A DNA stretch of 64,000 nt, from the NCBI GenBank assembly GCA_019454045.1, contig SKCR01021360.1, forward strand, positions 144,543 to 208,542, read 5' to 3'. Below are positions 34,136 through 44,429 of this stretch, in pieces (within the stretch, counting starts at the first letter, position 1; the number at the start of each line of letters is the position of its first letter). A program made the translations under genes and the position numbers. Below the pieces are notes generated by a model that was not told where the DNA came from, did no database searches, and saw only the letters and a list, made by a program, of their open reading frames with translations. Origin of the DNA: Zanthoxylum bungeanum. Lineage: Eukaryota; Streptophyta; Magnoliopsida; Sapindales; Rutaceae.

Positions 34136-34788
34136 ATGGAAGCAACTTCAAGAAGACGAGTTGTAAATATTTGTTTGTTTTGCGGTACTAGTGCTGGTTC
34201 TAAACCAGAATTCGTAGCGGCAACACATGAATTGGGTCGAGTAATAGCTGAAAGGAATATGCACCTAGTATATGGTTGTGGCAATCTTGGACTTATGGGT
34301 ACGTTTCAAGGACCATTCAGGAAAGAGGTAGTCAAGTTTTGGGAATCATCCCAAAACCATTGGCAGAGGCGAATCTGATAAGACCATCTAATGGAGAGGA
34401 ACTTATCATGCCAGGTATGTCCGAATGACTTATGAAAATGATTAACTGTGCTGATGCTTTTATTGCTTTGCCAGGTGGTTTGGGTACGATGGAGGAAATT
34501 TTTACAGTACTATCTCGGACGAACTTGAACAAACACCAAAAATCGATTGGACTGTTTAATGCTGATGGATTTCATGATTTTCTTTCTGTGTTTCTTGATG
34601 TTGCCCGGCGAAATGAATTCGTGTCGAAGCTTGTAAAAGATATCATCTTCACTGCCAGAACTGCCCATGATTTAATTGACCAACTTTTAGCCTTTGAACT
34701 ACAAATTGACCCTCTCCTTTCCAAGATTAACTGGTCTGATAATGATCGTGGTAAGAAACGTCGGATAAATATGGATCTTAACCTTTAA
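34136..34788 (+). pseudogene. LOG-type cytokinin-activating enzyme gene, copy 1 (broken)
   Basis: The product resembles LONELY GUY proteins, which release free cytokinin base and ribose 5'-phosphate from cytokinin riboside monophosphates. The first frame gives ICLFCGTSAGSKPEF, AERNMHLVYG and GNLGLMG, then loses frame by a one-base deletion near 34300 (the intact relatives read GGGATACG or the equivalent). In the correct frame a TGA at 34426-34428 replaces the arginine codon found in the intact copy. After it, ADAFIALPGGLGTMEEIF and the rest run to the stop at 34788. A G-to-C change (YGCGN for YGGGN) also touches the nucleotide-binding loop. No introns are present, unlike ordinary plant LOG genes. 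The tail GKKRRINMDLNL is shared with the other copies. It lies in the sense direction of the Athila-type element. Confidence 0.88.
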
Positions 34789-35267
34789 TTTTCTTTTTAG
34801 ATGTAGAATTTCAGCTAACCAGGTACTGTCTTCTAAACTCTTCTTCTTCTTTTTAAGACATTGGGGACAATGTCTCAATTAGGTTTAGGGGTGGGGAATA
34901 GTTTACTAGTATCTTGTATTTATTTTTTGTTGTGTTGTTTTTATTTGATTTTTAGTCAAAAATTTTCAAAAATTCAAAAAAAAAATATAAATATAAAAAA
35001 AATAAAAAAAATATTTTATTTTTGTGTTTTTAATTTGACTAATAAGGTGGAAATTAGTGTTTGAGATAACTGTGTAAGGAATTTCCACTCCTGAGACGTA
35101 TCTCAACCTATATCGTAACAAGTTAATTTTTGTTTATTTCATTTTGAATTATTTAATTTGTGAATTCTCCATAATACTGACTAAATTGGATTTTCATATG
35201 CTCAGTTGACATGTATTATCACCATGTATGGTAACATACGACCATGAGTTGTAAGTGAAAAGTTTGT
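34789..35267 (+). other. 3' untranslated part of Athila-type copy 1
   Basis: It includes ACATTGGGGACAATGTCTCA, a stretch typical of the region after the last ORF in Athila-like elements, and then an A/T-rich run. 35041-35267 matches copy 3 (56680-56885, reversed). Homology ends abruptly after AAGTGAAAAGTTTGTA, which fixes the copy 1/copy 3 junction. Confidence 0.65.
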
Positions 35268-35606
35268 AACCAACTTTATAAACCGATGATATTGGAATTC
35301 ATCATACCCCTAGATTATGTTTTTAGCTACGACACATACCTAGGATTACTAAAAACTTAATTAAACAAAACATCATAAAAAATAAATTGAAAAAAAATAA
35401 AAGTAAAAATACAATAATGAAAGAAAATGCTGGGGTTAAATGATCCACTTTTATATTTCAAAATTAGAAATCTCCCATATTGTCAATATTTACCAATTAA
35501 TTATTTATATTTAACAAGACCATAAAGGCAGAAATTCAATTTGTCTCAATTAAGTCCAACCGACCATATAGGCAGAAACTACGTCTGAAATGTGAAACCG
35601 ACCATA

Positions 35607-36380
35607 TGTGGATGCTGGATTTCGGCCGAGGTCCACAATCAAGAATTTATAAATTGGGGGCATTAGCGATCCTGCTAAACAAAGTAGAGTGAGCGGGAGT
35701 AGATTGCCCACCGGTGTGGTGGGTTCCGGGGGCACTTCGACGCTCAAGTCAGTAGTATGAAATGAACAGTAAATATGTAAATGTGAAAGCAAGGTTTGAT
35801 GTTACCTTGAACTCTTTGGGTGGCCATGAGGGCGATGGTAAGTGTATAAGGGGGATGAAGAGCTCTGAGAGAGCCAGTGTCAGAGAGCATAGGCTTGTAA
35901 GAAAGTAGTGAAGCCCCCTTTATGCTGAGTTGCGTATCCTTTTATAGATTTGAAGGAATCATTCTTCTAATTGCCAGATGAATTGTACCTATGATTATTG
36001 GGATCTACATGGTGCTAACACCTCTGGCAATTGGGGCCTTTCACATGTTTAAGTTGTCATTTTACAATTGGAATAAGAATTGAAGTTATGGGGGAGGCCC
36101 CTACAACGTGCTAAAATGGTTAAAACTTTCGGTGGCATGTGGATGATATATATCATGTTGAGGAAAAGAGGAAATAGTTGGTGATGTGTTTTATACTGTC
36201 TCTTGATTTGGCTTTGTGTGTGTAGCCTTATGTGCAAATAATATAAGGTTTTGGGTTCTGGTTTAGGCTTTCCAGAATAGTTTTAAACTCTCTAAGCTGG
36301 GCTTCAGTCTATGGGTTTCATTGGTACTTGGGTTCGAAAGAAAAGACGGATCTGCCCCTGACCCAATTTTGGCTCGTACA
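35607..36380 (-). repeat. 3' LTR of the small Tat-like element
   Basis: On the plus strand it runs from TGTGGATGCTGGATTTCGGC to TTTTGGCTCGTACA. It is paired with 38481-39247. Confidence 0.92.
35938..35947 (-). promoter_or_regulatory. TATA box in the 3' LTR of the small Tat-like element
   Basis: The minus strand reads CTATAAAAGG, a near-ideal TATA match. It is preserved in the partner LTR at 38813-38822. Confidence 0.55.
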
Positions 36381-36394
36381 GTTTGTCCCCTACT
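36381..36394 (-). other. Polypurine tract of the small Tat-like element
   Basis: The minus strand AGTAGGGGACAAAC stands directly before the 3' LTR, in the expected place. Confidence 0.65.
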
Positions 36395-36594
36395 CTTTAT
36401 GTCAAAAAGTCTTTTGATTTATAGAGTATTTCTATATGTCTGTCGTATAAAACAAAATGTAAGAGTACCTGTCAGAATTCTAGGTACTTTTCTTTTTATC
36501 TTCTGGGTTTAATGTCTTCTATTTGTGAGGACAGAAGAGCTGCAGAATCTTTTCAAGTTGTCTGGTCAAAATGTAGTCCATGTCATGAACTCGA

Positions 36595-37430
36595 CTCAAC
36601 ATGAGTCTATGGGGGATGTCCCCGGTCGACTGAACCAGATGAATGTCAAGATAATCTCCATACTACTAGTCAAGGACTAGTGGAGTCTTCAAATTTTTCT
36701 AAACCATATGAATGTCATGTGTTTAACTCGATTCTACATGAGCCATGGGGAATGTTCCAAGTCGACTGAACTAGATGAAGGTTCAGGAGTTTTTTCACAC
36801 GGCATGTGTCATCTGGACTGTTGGAAGTCCATGTCTTCATTTGACTCGACATTAGTCTATGGGGGATGTCCCTGGTCGACTGAACTAGATGAAGGTCAGG
36901 ACAATCTCCATACTACTGGCCAAGGACCAGGAGATTCTTCAAATTTATCTAGACCAGATGAAGTTCATGTGTTAAACTCGACTCTACAAAAGCCATGGGG
37001 AATGTTCCCAGTCGACTGAACCAGATGAAGGTTCATGAGTTATTTCACATGACATGTGTCATCTGGACTGTAGGAAGTCCATGTCTTCATTTGACTCGAT
37101 ATGAGTCTATGGGGGATGTCCCCGGTTGACTGAACCAGATGAAGGTCAGGACAATCTTCATACTACTGGTCAATGACCAGAAGAGTCTTCAAATTTTTCT
37201 AGACCAGATGAAGGTCATGTCTTAAACTCGACTCTACATGAGCCATGGGGAATGTTTCTAGTCGACTGAACCAGATGAAGATTCATGAGTTATTTCACAC
37301 GACATGTGTCGTCTGGACTGTAGGAAGTCTATGTCTTCATTTGACTCGATATGAGTCAATGAGGGATGTCCTTGGTCGACTGAACCAGATGAAGGTCAGG
37401 ACAATCTCCATACTACTGGTCAAGGACTCT
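36595..37430 (-). repeat. Tandem repeat, period about 249 bp
   Basis: ATGAGTCTATGGGGGATGTC recurs with small changes near 36601, 36851, 37101 and 37350. Each unit also holds CTGAACCAGATGAAGGTCAG and TCATCTGGACTGT blocks. Three full units and part of a fourth are present, and the open frames through them only reflect the repeat. Confidence 0.88.
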
Positions 37431-38180
37431 GAGTCTACACTCCACATGACCAGATGAAGGTTCAAGAAAGTCTACACACTCCATTATATCTGATGAAAGT
37501 ACATGGGAGTCTACACTCCAAATAACCCGATGAAGGTCCAAGAAATTCTATACACTCCATTATTCCTGATGAAGGTACATGTGAGTCTACACTCCAGACA
37601 TAATAAAGATCCACGATGGTCTTCATTCCTTATTCTACAAGATCTAACATAGGTCAATGATGGTCTTTCTTTCTCATACTACTAGACTTGATGAAGGTCC
37701 ATGTGACTACTGTCGAATGGGCTATCAAATGGACCCGATGAAGGTCCATGAAGGTCATCACTCAGTCTCCTGATGATGATTTATGAGACTACATTTGAAT
37801 GGACTTGTCGAATGGACTTGATGAAAGTCCAAAGAAGTCATCACTCACTCTCCTAGGCCTGATGAAGGCCCATGAGACTACGATTGAATGAAGTTGTCGA
37901 ATGGACCTAATGAAGGTCCAAGGTCATCATTCACTATACTAGACCTGAAGAAGGTCCATGAGACTAAAATAGAATGAACTTGATGAAAGCCATCAAGGTC
38001 ATCTCTATTCTACGAGACTACTGTCGAATGAACCTGATGAAGGTCCAAAAGAATCTTCATACTACCTAACCTGATAATGGTTGGTTGACTGAACCTGATA
38101 GAGGTTCAAGAGAATTTTCGTTATACCTGACTTGATGAAGGTCAGGAGACTACGGTCAAATGAACCCGATGAAGGTTCAT
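37431..38180 (-). repeat. Degenerate short repeats (GATGAAGGTCCA)
   Basis: GATGAAGGTCCA or GATGAAGGTTCA recurs every 25-60 bases with intervening CATGAGACTAC and TCATCACTC blocks. It is a decayed or shorter-unit extension of the preceding 249-bp array. Confidence 0.75.
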
Positions 38181-38184
38181 GGGG

Positions 38185-38336
38185 CATGCTGGAACAAAGT
38201 ATGGAGGTTTTCATGGATGATTTTTCTGTGTTTGGAGACTCGTTTGACCACTGCTTGTAAAATATGGAAAATATGTTACAAAGGTGTGAAGATACCAACC
38301 TCGTACTCAACCAGAAGAAATGCCACTTTCAGGTGC
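38185..38336 (+). pseudogene. Captured fragment of Athila reverse transcriptase
   Basis: About 150 bases match 31043-31194 of Athila-type copy 1 with only about three substitutions and a small shift at the end. The piece spans the catalytic block (EVFMDDFSVFG) and includes the same in-frame TAA after DHCL. It lies antisense to the small Tat-like element that holds it. It cannot encode a working enzyme. Capture by template switching during reverse transcription is the likely route. Confidence 0.9.
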
Positions 38337-38458
38337 TGTGGTTTTTGGTCTCTTGTCGAGTGTAGGAAGTCTGGTTTCTGTTTGTTACTTGAAGCCATGA
38401 GTAGTTGTGTTTGTAAGGATTTTAGACTGATGGGTCTTTGTTTGCTATGAATCGCTAA

Positions 38459-38477
38459 GGCCCCACGGTGGGCGCCA
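38459..38477 (-). other. Primer-binding-site-like sequence of the small Tat-like element
   Basis: The minus strand TGGCGCCCACCGTGGGGCC follows the 5' LTR after 3 bases. It matches the site of the Tat-type element at 1571-1591. Confidence 0.7.
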
Positions 38478-38480
38478 AAT

Positions 38481-39247
38481 TGTGGATGCTGGATTTCGAC
38501 CGAGGTCCACAATCGAGAATTTATAGATTATGGGCATTAGCGATCCTGCAAAACAAAGTAGAGTGAGTGAGAGTAGACTGCCCACCGGTGTAGTGGGTTC
38601 CGGGGGCACTCCGACGCTCAAGTCAGTAGTATGAAATGAGCAGTAAATATGTAAATGTGAAAGCAAGGTTTGATGTTACCTTGAACTCTTTGGGTGGCCG
38701 TGAGGGCGGTGGTAAGTGTATAAGAGGGATGAAGAGCTCTGAGAGAGCCAATGTCAGAGAGCAGAGGCTTGTAAGAAAGAAGTGAAGCCCCCCTTATGCT
38801 AAGTTGCGTATCCTTTTATAGATTTGAAGGAATCATTCTTCTAATTGCAAGATGAATTGTACCTATGATTATTGGGATCTACATGGTGCTAACACCTCTG
38901 GGAATTGGGGCCTTTCACATGTTTAAGTTGTCATTTTAGAATTGTAATAAGAATTGAAGTTATGGGGGAGGCCCCTACAACGTGCTAAAATGGTTAAAAC
39001 TTTCGGTGGCATGTGGATGATATATATCATGTTGAGGAAAAGAGGAAATAGTTGGTGATGTGTTTTATACTGTCTCTTGATTTGGCTTTGTGTGTGTAGC
39101 CTTATGTGCAAATAGTATAAGGTTTTGGGTTCTGCTTTGGGCTTTCCAGAATAGTGTTAAACTCTCTAAGCTGGGCTTCAGTCTATGGGTTTCATTGGTA
39201 ACGAAAGAAAAGACGGATCTGCCCCTGGCCCAATTTTGGCCCGTACA
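38481..39247 (-). repeat. 5' LTR of the small Tat-like element
   Basis: On the plus strand it runs from TGTGGATGCTGGATTTCGAC to TTTGGCCCGTACA, followed by the TSD CCATA. A TATA match (minus strand, 38813-38822) lies in the same place as in the partner LTR. Confidence 0.92.
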
Positions 39248-40133
39248 CCATATAGGCGGTAAATAAGGTTGTCACCTAAACCGGCCATATAGGCGGTAAC
39301 TAATTAATCAAAATTTTAATTAAAATAAGAGAGATTAATCTAATTTATTATATTAAAAGTCTCACCTTTTCACCCCAGCAGAATGAGATTACCTGCTCAT
39401 GCTGTAAATGAAAACACACAAAATTTTTTTAATTAAATAAAAAGAAAATACAAGAAAACTTAAATAAATATACAAGACATTTTCCTTTAGGTTTTCATGG
39501 AAAAATCCTCTAAAGAAAGCATGAAAAATTTAAAAAGTTTAGCTTGTTATTTATAGGCAAATCAAAGGCTTCCACCAATTTCTCCATCAAACATGGCACC
39601 AAATCCTACACCAAACATGCAAGCATGTTTGGTGAAATTTTGACAATTTTCATTTTTTTTTTATTTTTTTTATTATTATTTTATTTTGAAAATGACTTTA
39701 ATAATTAAACATAACACACTTTCGGATATTTTTATCAATTTTGATCTTGGAAAATTCAGAATTTTAAATTATTATTAACTTCAAAGTTGTAGATCATTGA
39801 GTCTTCTTTAATATGGAACTTGAATCACCTCAATCCGATATCGGAGAAAAAATATATGGCCAAAATACGAAAATTGTACAAAACTGGAATTTCTGAAATT
39901 GTACTTCGTTAGAACGCCATTTCAAGTTTCCAATCTCCAAATTCAAAATGTCAAGTCCAATTTTTTCCTTTATTTATTCCAAATTTTGTCCTGATTGAAT
40001 CCATTAAGTCCTGATTTTATTTTATCTGCAAAATAAACTAAAACACATCAAAACGTTCATAAAACTCGAGAAACTATACAAAATATTAAGTAAAATGGGC
40101 GGGTGAATATTGATATATTTTCCGCTCATAACA

Positions 40134-40148
40134 CCCCCAAACCTAACA
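40134..40148 (-). other. Polypurine tract of Athila-type copy 3
   Basis: On the minus strand GTTAGGTTTGGGGG directly precedes TGTTATGAGC, the LTR start. Upstream is TTTTGCTCGAGGACTAGCAA, a block known before the 3' LTR in Athila elements. Confidence 0.82.
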
Positions 40149-40641
40149 TTTTGCTAGTCCTCGAGCAAAATAAAAAAATAAAATGCAATAAACAATTAAA
40201 ATTAAACTAAGCCACTTTCGTAGGGATCACGGTAGCATTTAGCATATGCAACAAGCCTTTAAACCCCTAGGTGTCCCTAGTGGACGAGTTGTAGTCTCGT
40301 GAGGGCTTACAATGATGATACCCACAAACGTCAATCTAATGCACACAAAAACAAAAAGACAAGAGAAAATAGAATAAACAAGTTAGTGACTAAACAAGTG
40401 AAACGTCTTATCCAAGTTAATAGTTGTTTTCTTTATTTCTAATGACCAAATAAGTAAATTCTATGATTATTTTTACCATTTTTCATATACACAACCAACA
40501 AGGTATTAATCAAATCATTGTTCCCACAATATTCATAAGTGTAGTTGAAAAGAGAGTAATATTTTTGTCCAAAAGTTATATCAGAAATCACACATTTTTT
40601 TGGCAATGGATTTTTTAATTTTTTATTTATTTATAACATCT
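40149..40641 (-). other. 3' untranslated part of Athila-type copy 3 (distal piece)
   Basis: There is no ORF. This is the segment between the purine tract and the insertion point of solo LTR H. It ends with CATCT (40637-40641), repeated at 56371-56375, where the same element continues. Confidence 0.65.
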
Positions 40642-41180
40642 TGTAGGCATTGCATTTTTGCATGTAAGTCCATATGATGAGTCTCATTTAGAGGCACTAC
40701 CTTTTAAGTCGCGGAAGTCGCGGGAAACGGACGTCGGAAGGGAAAAGTCAGAAATCAGTATTTTGTTGGATTTTATTCGCTTGTTTAGCTTCAGGTTCGC
40801 TTGTTGGACTTCCGTTTTAAAACATCCTTAGCCCAAACCCCCGCAAGACAAACACCAAGCCCACACACCACCACACACACACCAAGCCCACCAAATAAAC
40901 TAAACCCACGCCCAAAGAAGACCACTCACACGCCCAAGCCCAATAAAACACATCCAAAAATAACAAAACACATATTTAACACATGGTGAAATTAAAACAA
41001 ATCAAATAAAATATAAATAATCACTTACCTAATCAAAACAAATCAAATATATGATCTTCCTAATCAAGCCAAATATTGTCCTAATTAAATAGATACTTTC
41101 CTTGTGATATACTAATTAGGAGATATCGAAGTTGATTGCATGATTCCTTCATATTCACACAAGGAGAACCCTAACCTTTG

Positions 41181-41190
41181 CTTATAAAAA
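41181..41190 (+). promoter_or_regulatory. Candidate TATA box in LTR H
   Basis: CTTATAAAAA lies about 540 bp into the LTR. The related LTR at 62646 has CTCTATATAA at the equivalent place (63321), supporting a promoter here. Confidence 0.45.
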
Positions 41191-42329
41191 GAGACACAAA
41201 CTCAACCCTTAACTCCCCCTAGCTAGACTCTCACGGAAAGCCATCAAACACCCTTCACCAAGCCCTCAACTCACATAACAGCCCCCTAACCAGCCAACAA
41301 ATCAATGCCACACAGCCCCTCATCCAGCTTGCATCCACGTACCAAGAGCCCCTCATATTGCCTCAGCTTCACGAACCTTGCCTTCACGCCACAAGCACAG
41401 TTCCTGCACAGCCACGCCAATACACCCTCATTCACACATCAACACCCTCACGTAAGCCACTCCACAACACGCCATTATCCCTCACAAAGCAGCCCACTTT
41501 AGCACGTCATTACCCCTCACGTAAGCCTCTGCCTCAACAATAGTCCTAAGATCTGCCCCTATAACCACTGAAAACTGCACTGTTTTTGTACCCCAAGACC
41601 ACCGAAACACATCCCCCAAAACAGTCCATGCATCACCGAAAAATAGCCTTTGAAACCACCCTACAGTGAAAAAAAAACCCCTGAATTTGCACTATAATCA
41701 CCGAAAAAAATCACCCCAAACAGTGGCCTAAATTACCGAAAACAGTGGACAAAAACTGCACTTTAAAACCCTTAAATTACCGCACAAAATAGCAGCCCTA
41801 ATCCCCTTAGAAATCGCAAAAATAGTCCCTTAATACAACAAAAATAGTGACTAAAAAACAACAGCAAAACAGTAGCAAAACAAAGTAAAAAATAGCAGCC
41901 CAAACAGCGAAACAGCGAGGAAAGAACATGAACCAGCGAACCGGAAGAGTTACGGAGTGTTAGCCCTTCCGACGGCCTTGTGATGCACTTCCAAGAGTGG
42001 ACATAAAAGGTTAGACCTGAGGGCACCTTTCTTATTTATTTTCATTCATCTTTTAATTATTTATTGAATTTCCTTTGCATGAGAGTCGTTGGTTAATGTG
42101 TGTTGTGGCCATTGGATGAATGGAAAATGTGTCGTCTCTTATGGTATATCGAATGGAAACCCAGACGTAAATTTCGTAGCCGAATCCGAATGGACGGTAG
42201 TACGGTCTGTACTTGGGAAACAACTCCACGTACCATTTGAGCAAACGACACATCTTTCACTTTATTTTATCTTGTTTGTTTATTATTCGCATTTTATATT
42301 CCGTATTTTACTTTCCGCACGTTACTTGC

Positions 42330-42600
42330 TTGTGTATTGATGATATAATGCGCATGGGCTTAGTATGTTGGTCTAAAGGTTCTCTATTTGAGGGAAGAAA
42401 AGTCTAAAAGGCTTCCTTTACGACAATACTTTGCCGCTCCGGACGAAATGTGTTTGATTGAATGTGAGATATGTTTAATCGAGTATACGAAGTCCTATAT
42501 TGTTGTCTTTACTTTCTATGCATTGTGATGTAAAGCGCATGGGCTTAGTATGTTGGTCTAAAGGTTTTCTATTTAAGGGAAGAAAAGTCCAAAAGGCTAC
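42330..42600 (+). repeat. 185-bp tandem units in LTR H (left part)
   Basis: CGCATGGGCTTAGTATGTTG occurs near 42351 and 42536, with matching surroundings (ACGACAATACTTTGCCGC, GAAGTCCTATATTGTTG). The array is cut by insertion of element E and continues at 55034. Confidence 0.85.
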
Positions 42601-43925
42601 TGTAGGACACAGAAATGGGCGACGCTGTTCCGGGCTCGCGGCCCGGTTGGGAGTACGGAGTAGCCCGCAGGGGACTAAACCGGAGAATAAAAATGGAGTC
42701 GCCACCCGGTGTGAACAGGGAAAATGATTTAAGGCCGCAGTCACCCCTCACAAGGGAAGACCTCAAACCGTTGGGTTCGGAATGGTCCCTTACTTATGCC
42801 ACTTGTAATGAACAGATTTGTGCAATAATTTAACCAAGTCTACACAACATACATGTCTGAGATTAATCTAGATCTAGTTTACGTTCATAAAGGCAAACAT
42901 GTAATATCACACAACGAATATGTTGAATTATCAAACATGAAAACTAAATAACAACCTAAGCAAAAACGTAGATAAAACTCCTATTGCGAAGTAAATAACT
43001 ATAACATATGACCGGCGTAAACACACACGTATAACGCAAGCGCACGTATCGTTCAAGTAGTATAAAAATATCGATCCCACGAGGACTTAATTCCTACTAT
43101 TGTTATTAATTATTGAATCTATTTATTTACATATATCTAATTAAATGAAGAAGATAATGATTGTTTGATTGGTTGAAAGTGGTTTTACAAAATAAATAAA
43201 TAAATAAAAAGACAAAAGAAAATACTAAGGAAAATAACAAAAGATACAAAGATCTAGGGTTGTGAATCCTTCTAATATCATTTAAAAGATGAAGTGGTTA
43301 TTTTATGTTTGTGTAATAAATCAGTTTACTAACCTGGAACACTAAATTATGCAAAAGCCTCTGTCGATGGTCAGACGCAAATACCCAGTTTAACCCAATT
43401 GAACCATATGTCTATGTCAACCAAATTATCTGGAATCATTAAGTTTAAGTTCCAATTATGGCTACCCCCGCCCGACAGGTATATTCCTATCATGTAAGGA
43501 AATCTATTAAAGGGTTATCTATCCTCAAGGAAGATCGTGGGCTATTAAGTCTAAGGCTGAAACCTAAAATCCCTATGTCTAGTTCATTTTAGATTTACCA
43601 CATCAATCTTATTGGTGATCAGACAACAAGAAGCATTAAGCTTAAGACTTAATAAGTAAACCTTTAAATTACCCAAACTATAAAATAACCCCTTATAAAC
43701 CGGTGATATTAAAATTCATCACAACCTCAGATAACTAACACATAACTAGGGCTAGTAACAACTTAAAAGTAAAAGACATAAAGTAAAAATACTGAAAAGT
43801 AAAAGACATAAAGTAAAACTGAAAAGTAAAATAAAATAAAATGCTAAGGTAAAAGGAATTACTTTTACCACTACTAATTTAGATATCTCCCATAAAATAA
43901 TATATAAACTTGTGATAATAATACC

Positions 43926-44092
43926 AACCGACCATATAGGCGGTATCCTGATTAAGTCAAATTAAGTCCAACCAGCCATAAAGGCGGAACCAAAATTAAA
44001 TTGCCAACCGACCAATCTGGCGGTATCCTTTATTAGTCAGGTTTAAACCAGATTAAAATGAATTACCAACCGACCAATCTGGCGGTATCCTT
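43926..44092. repeat. Array of four short palindromes (ACCGxC...GGCGGT) in LTR J
   Basis: ACCGACCATATAGGCGGT and three variants stand about 40-57 bases apart. The copy 1 LTR has the same number in reverse (near 26949, 26991, 27029 and 27067), and the copy 3 LTR also has several. Each can fold as a short hairpin. Confidence 0.65.
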
Positions 44093-44429
44093 TTTAAGTC
44101 AATATTTTAAATAGTGAATATATTATTTTTAAGGGAGATTAATCTAAATAGTAACAGTAAAAGAATTACCTTTCACCCTAGCTGGGAAATTACTTCCTCA
44201 TGAATAGTAAAAACTGTAAAAAGTAAAAAGTAAAAAGTAAAAATTAAATTACTATTATTACAAAAAGTAATTAAAATTATTTACAAAACTAAAAACTAAA
44301 AATAAAAAAAAAAACTAAAAACTAAAGAATCTAGAGAGAGAGGCTCTCTCTTTAGAAGGAATTGAAGAGAGAGGAAGGTGCTCTGAATTCTGAAATCTCG
44401 AGCTCAATTTATAGAAAAATTTGGTTCCA

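Larger units (their letters stand above)
26340..35267 (+). mobile_element. Athila-type Ty3/Gypsy element, copy 1 (LOG-carrying, decayed)
   Basis: The order is an LTR fragment (26340-about 28150), gag-pol with many stops (28205-33130), a conserved post-pol motif, an unrecognised 167-codon ORF (33320-33823), a LOG pseudogene (34136-34788) and a 3' untranslated part. It is cut at both ends. The left LTR lacks its start, and the primer site plus gag N-terminus are missing. The right end stops at 35267 where copy 3 (opposite strand) begins. The Athila assignment comes from gag, protease (DLGASINLMP) and RT (EVFMDDFSVFG) sequence style. In Athila elements this downstream slot usually holds an env-like ORF; here it holds other genes. 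Confidence 0.82.
35607..39247 (-). mobile_element. Small non-autonomous Tat-like LTR element; TSD CCATA
   Basis: Paired LTRs (774 and 767 bp, about 97 percent alike by eye) flank 2.1 kb without gag or pol. CCATA lies on both sides (35602-35606 and 39248-39252). On the minus strand the right LTR is followed by TGGCGCCCACCGTGGGGCC, a primer-site-like sequence, and the left LTR is preceded by AGTAGGGGACAAAC, a purine tract. The interior is mainly tandem repeats plus a captured piece of Athila reverse transcriptase. LTR ends and primer site match the Tat-type element at 991, so a Tat element is the likely source of the enzymes for its mobility. Confidence 0.9.
35268..40133 (-). repeat. 3' LTR of Athila-type copy 3, split by a nested element
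   Basis: In minus orientation it starts at 40133 with TGTTATGAGCGGAAAATATA, directly after a G-rich purine tract. It runs to 39253, is interrupted by 35607-39247, and continues 35606-35268. It shares ACCGCCTATAT-type palindromes and the GAAACTTGAAATGGCGTTCT block with the copy 1 LTR and solo LTR J. Its last part, which would reach the CA end, is missing at the junction with copy 1. Confidence 0.78.

Noticed and set aside
36708..37019. Open frame of 103 codons
   Set aside because: It is spread across the 249-bp tandem units of the small Tat-like element, and the same words recur in other frames in the next unit.
36595..38180. Possible CRISPR-like repeat array
   Set aside because: Units are about 249 bp or irregular short words with no unique spacers, in a plant retrotransposon. 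No cas genes are present.
41305..41543. Two overlapping proline/histidine-rich open frames
   Set aside because: They lie in the CA-rich untranslated part of LTR H, overlap in different frames and have no domain.
42475..42833. Open frames on both strands with 'GSRPGWEYG' and 'PGREPGTA'-like text, repeated at 52160-52439 and 56277-56465
   Set aside because: These are frames over the GC-rich end of the H/E-family LTR, present wherever that LTR end is present. No protein family fits.
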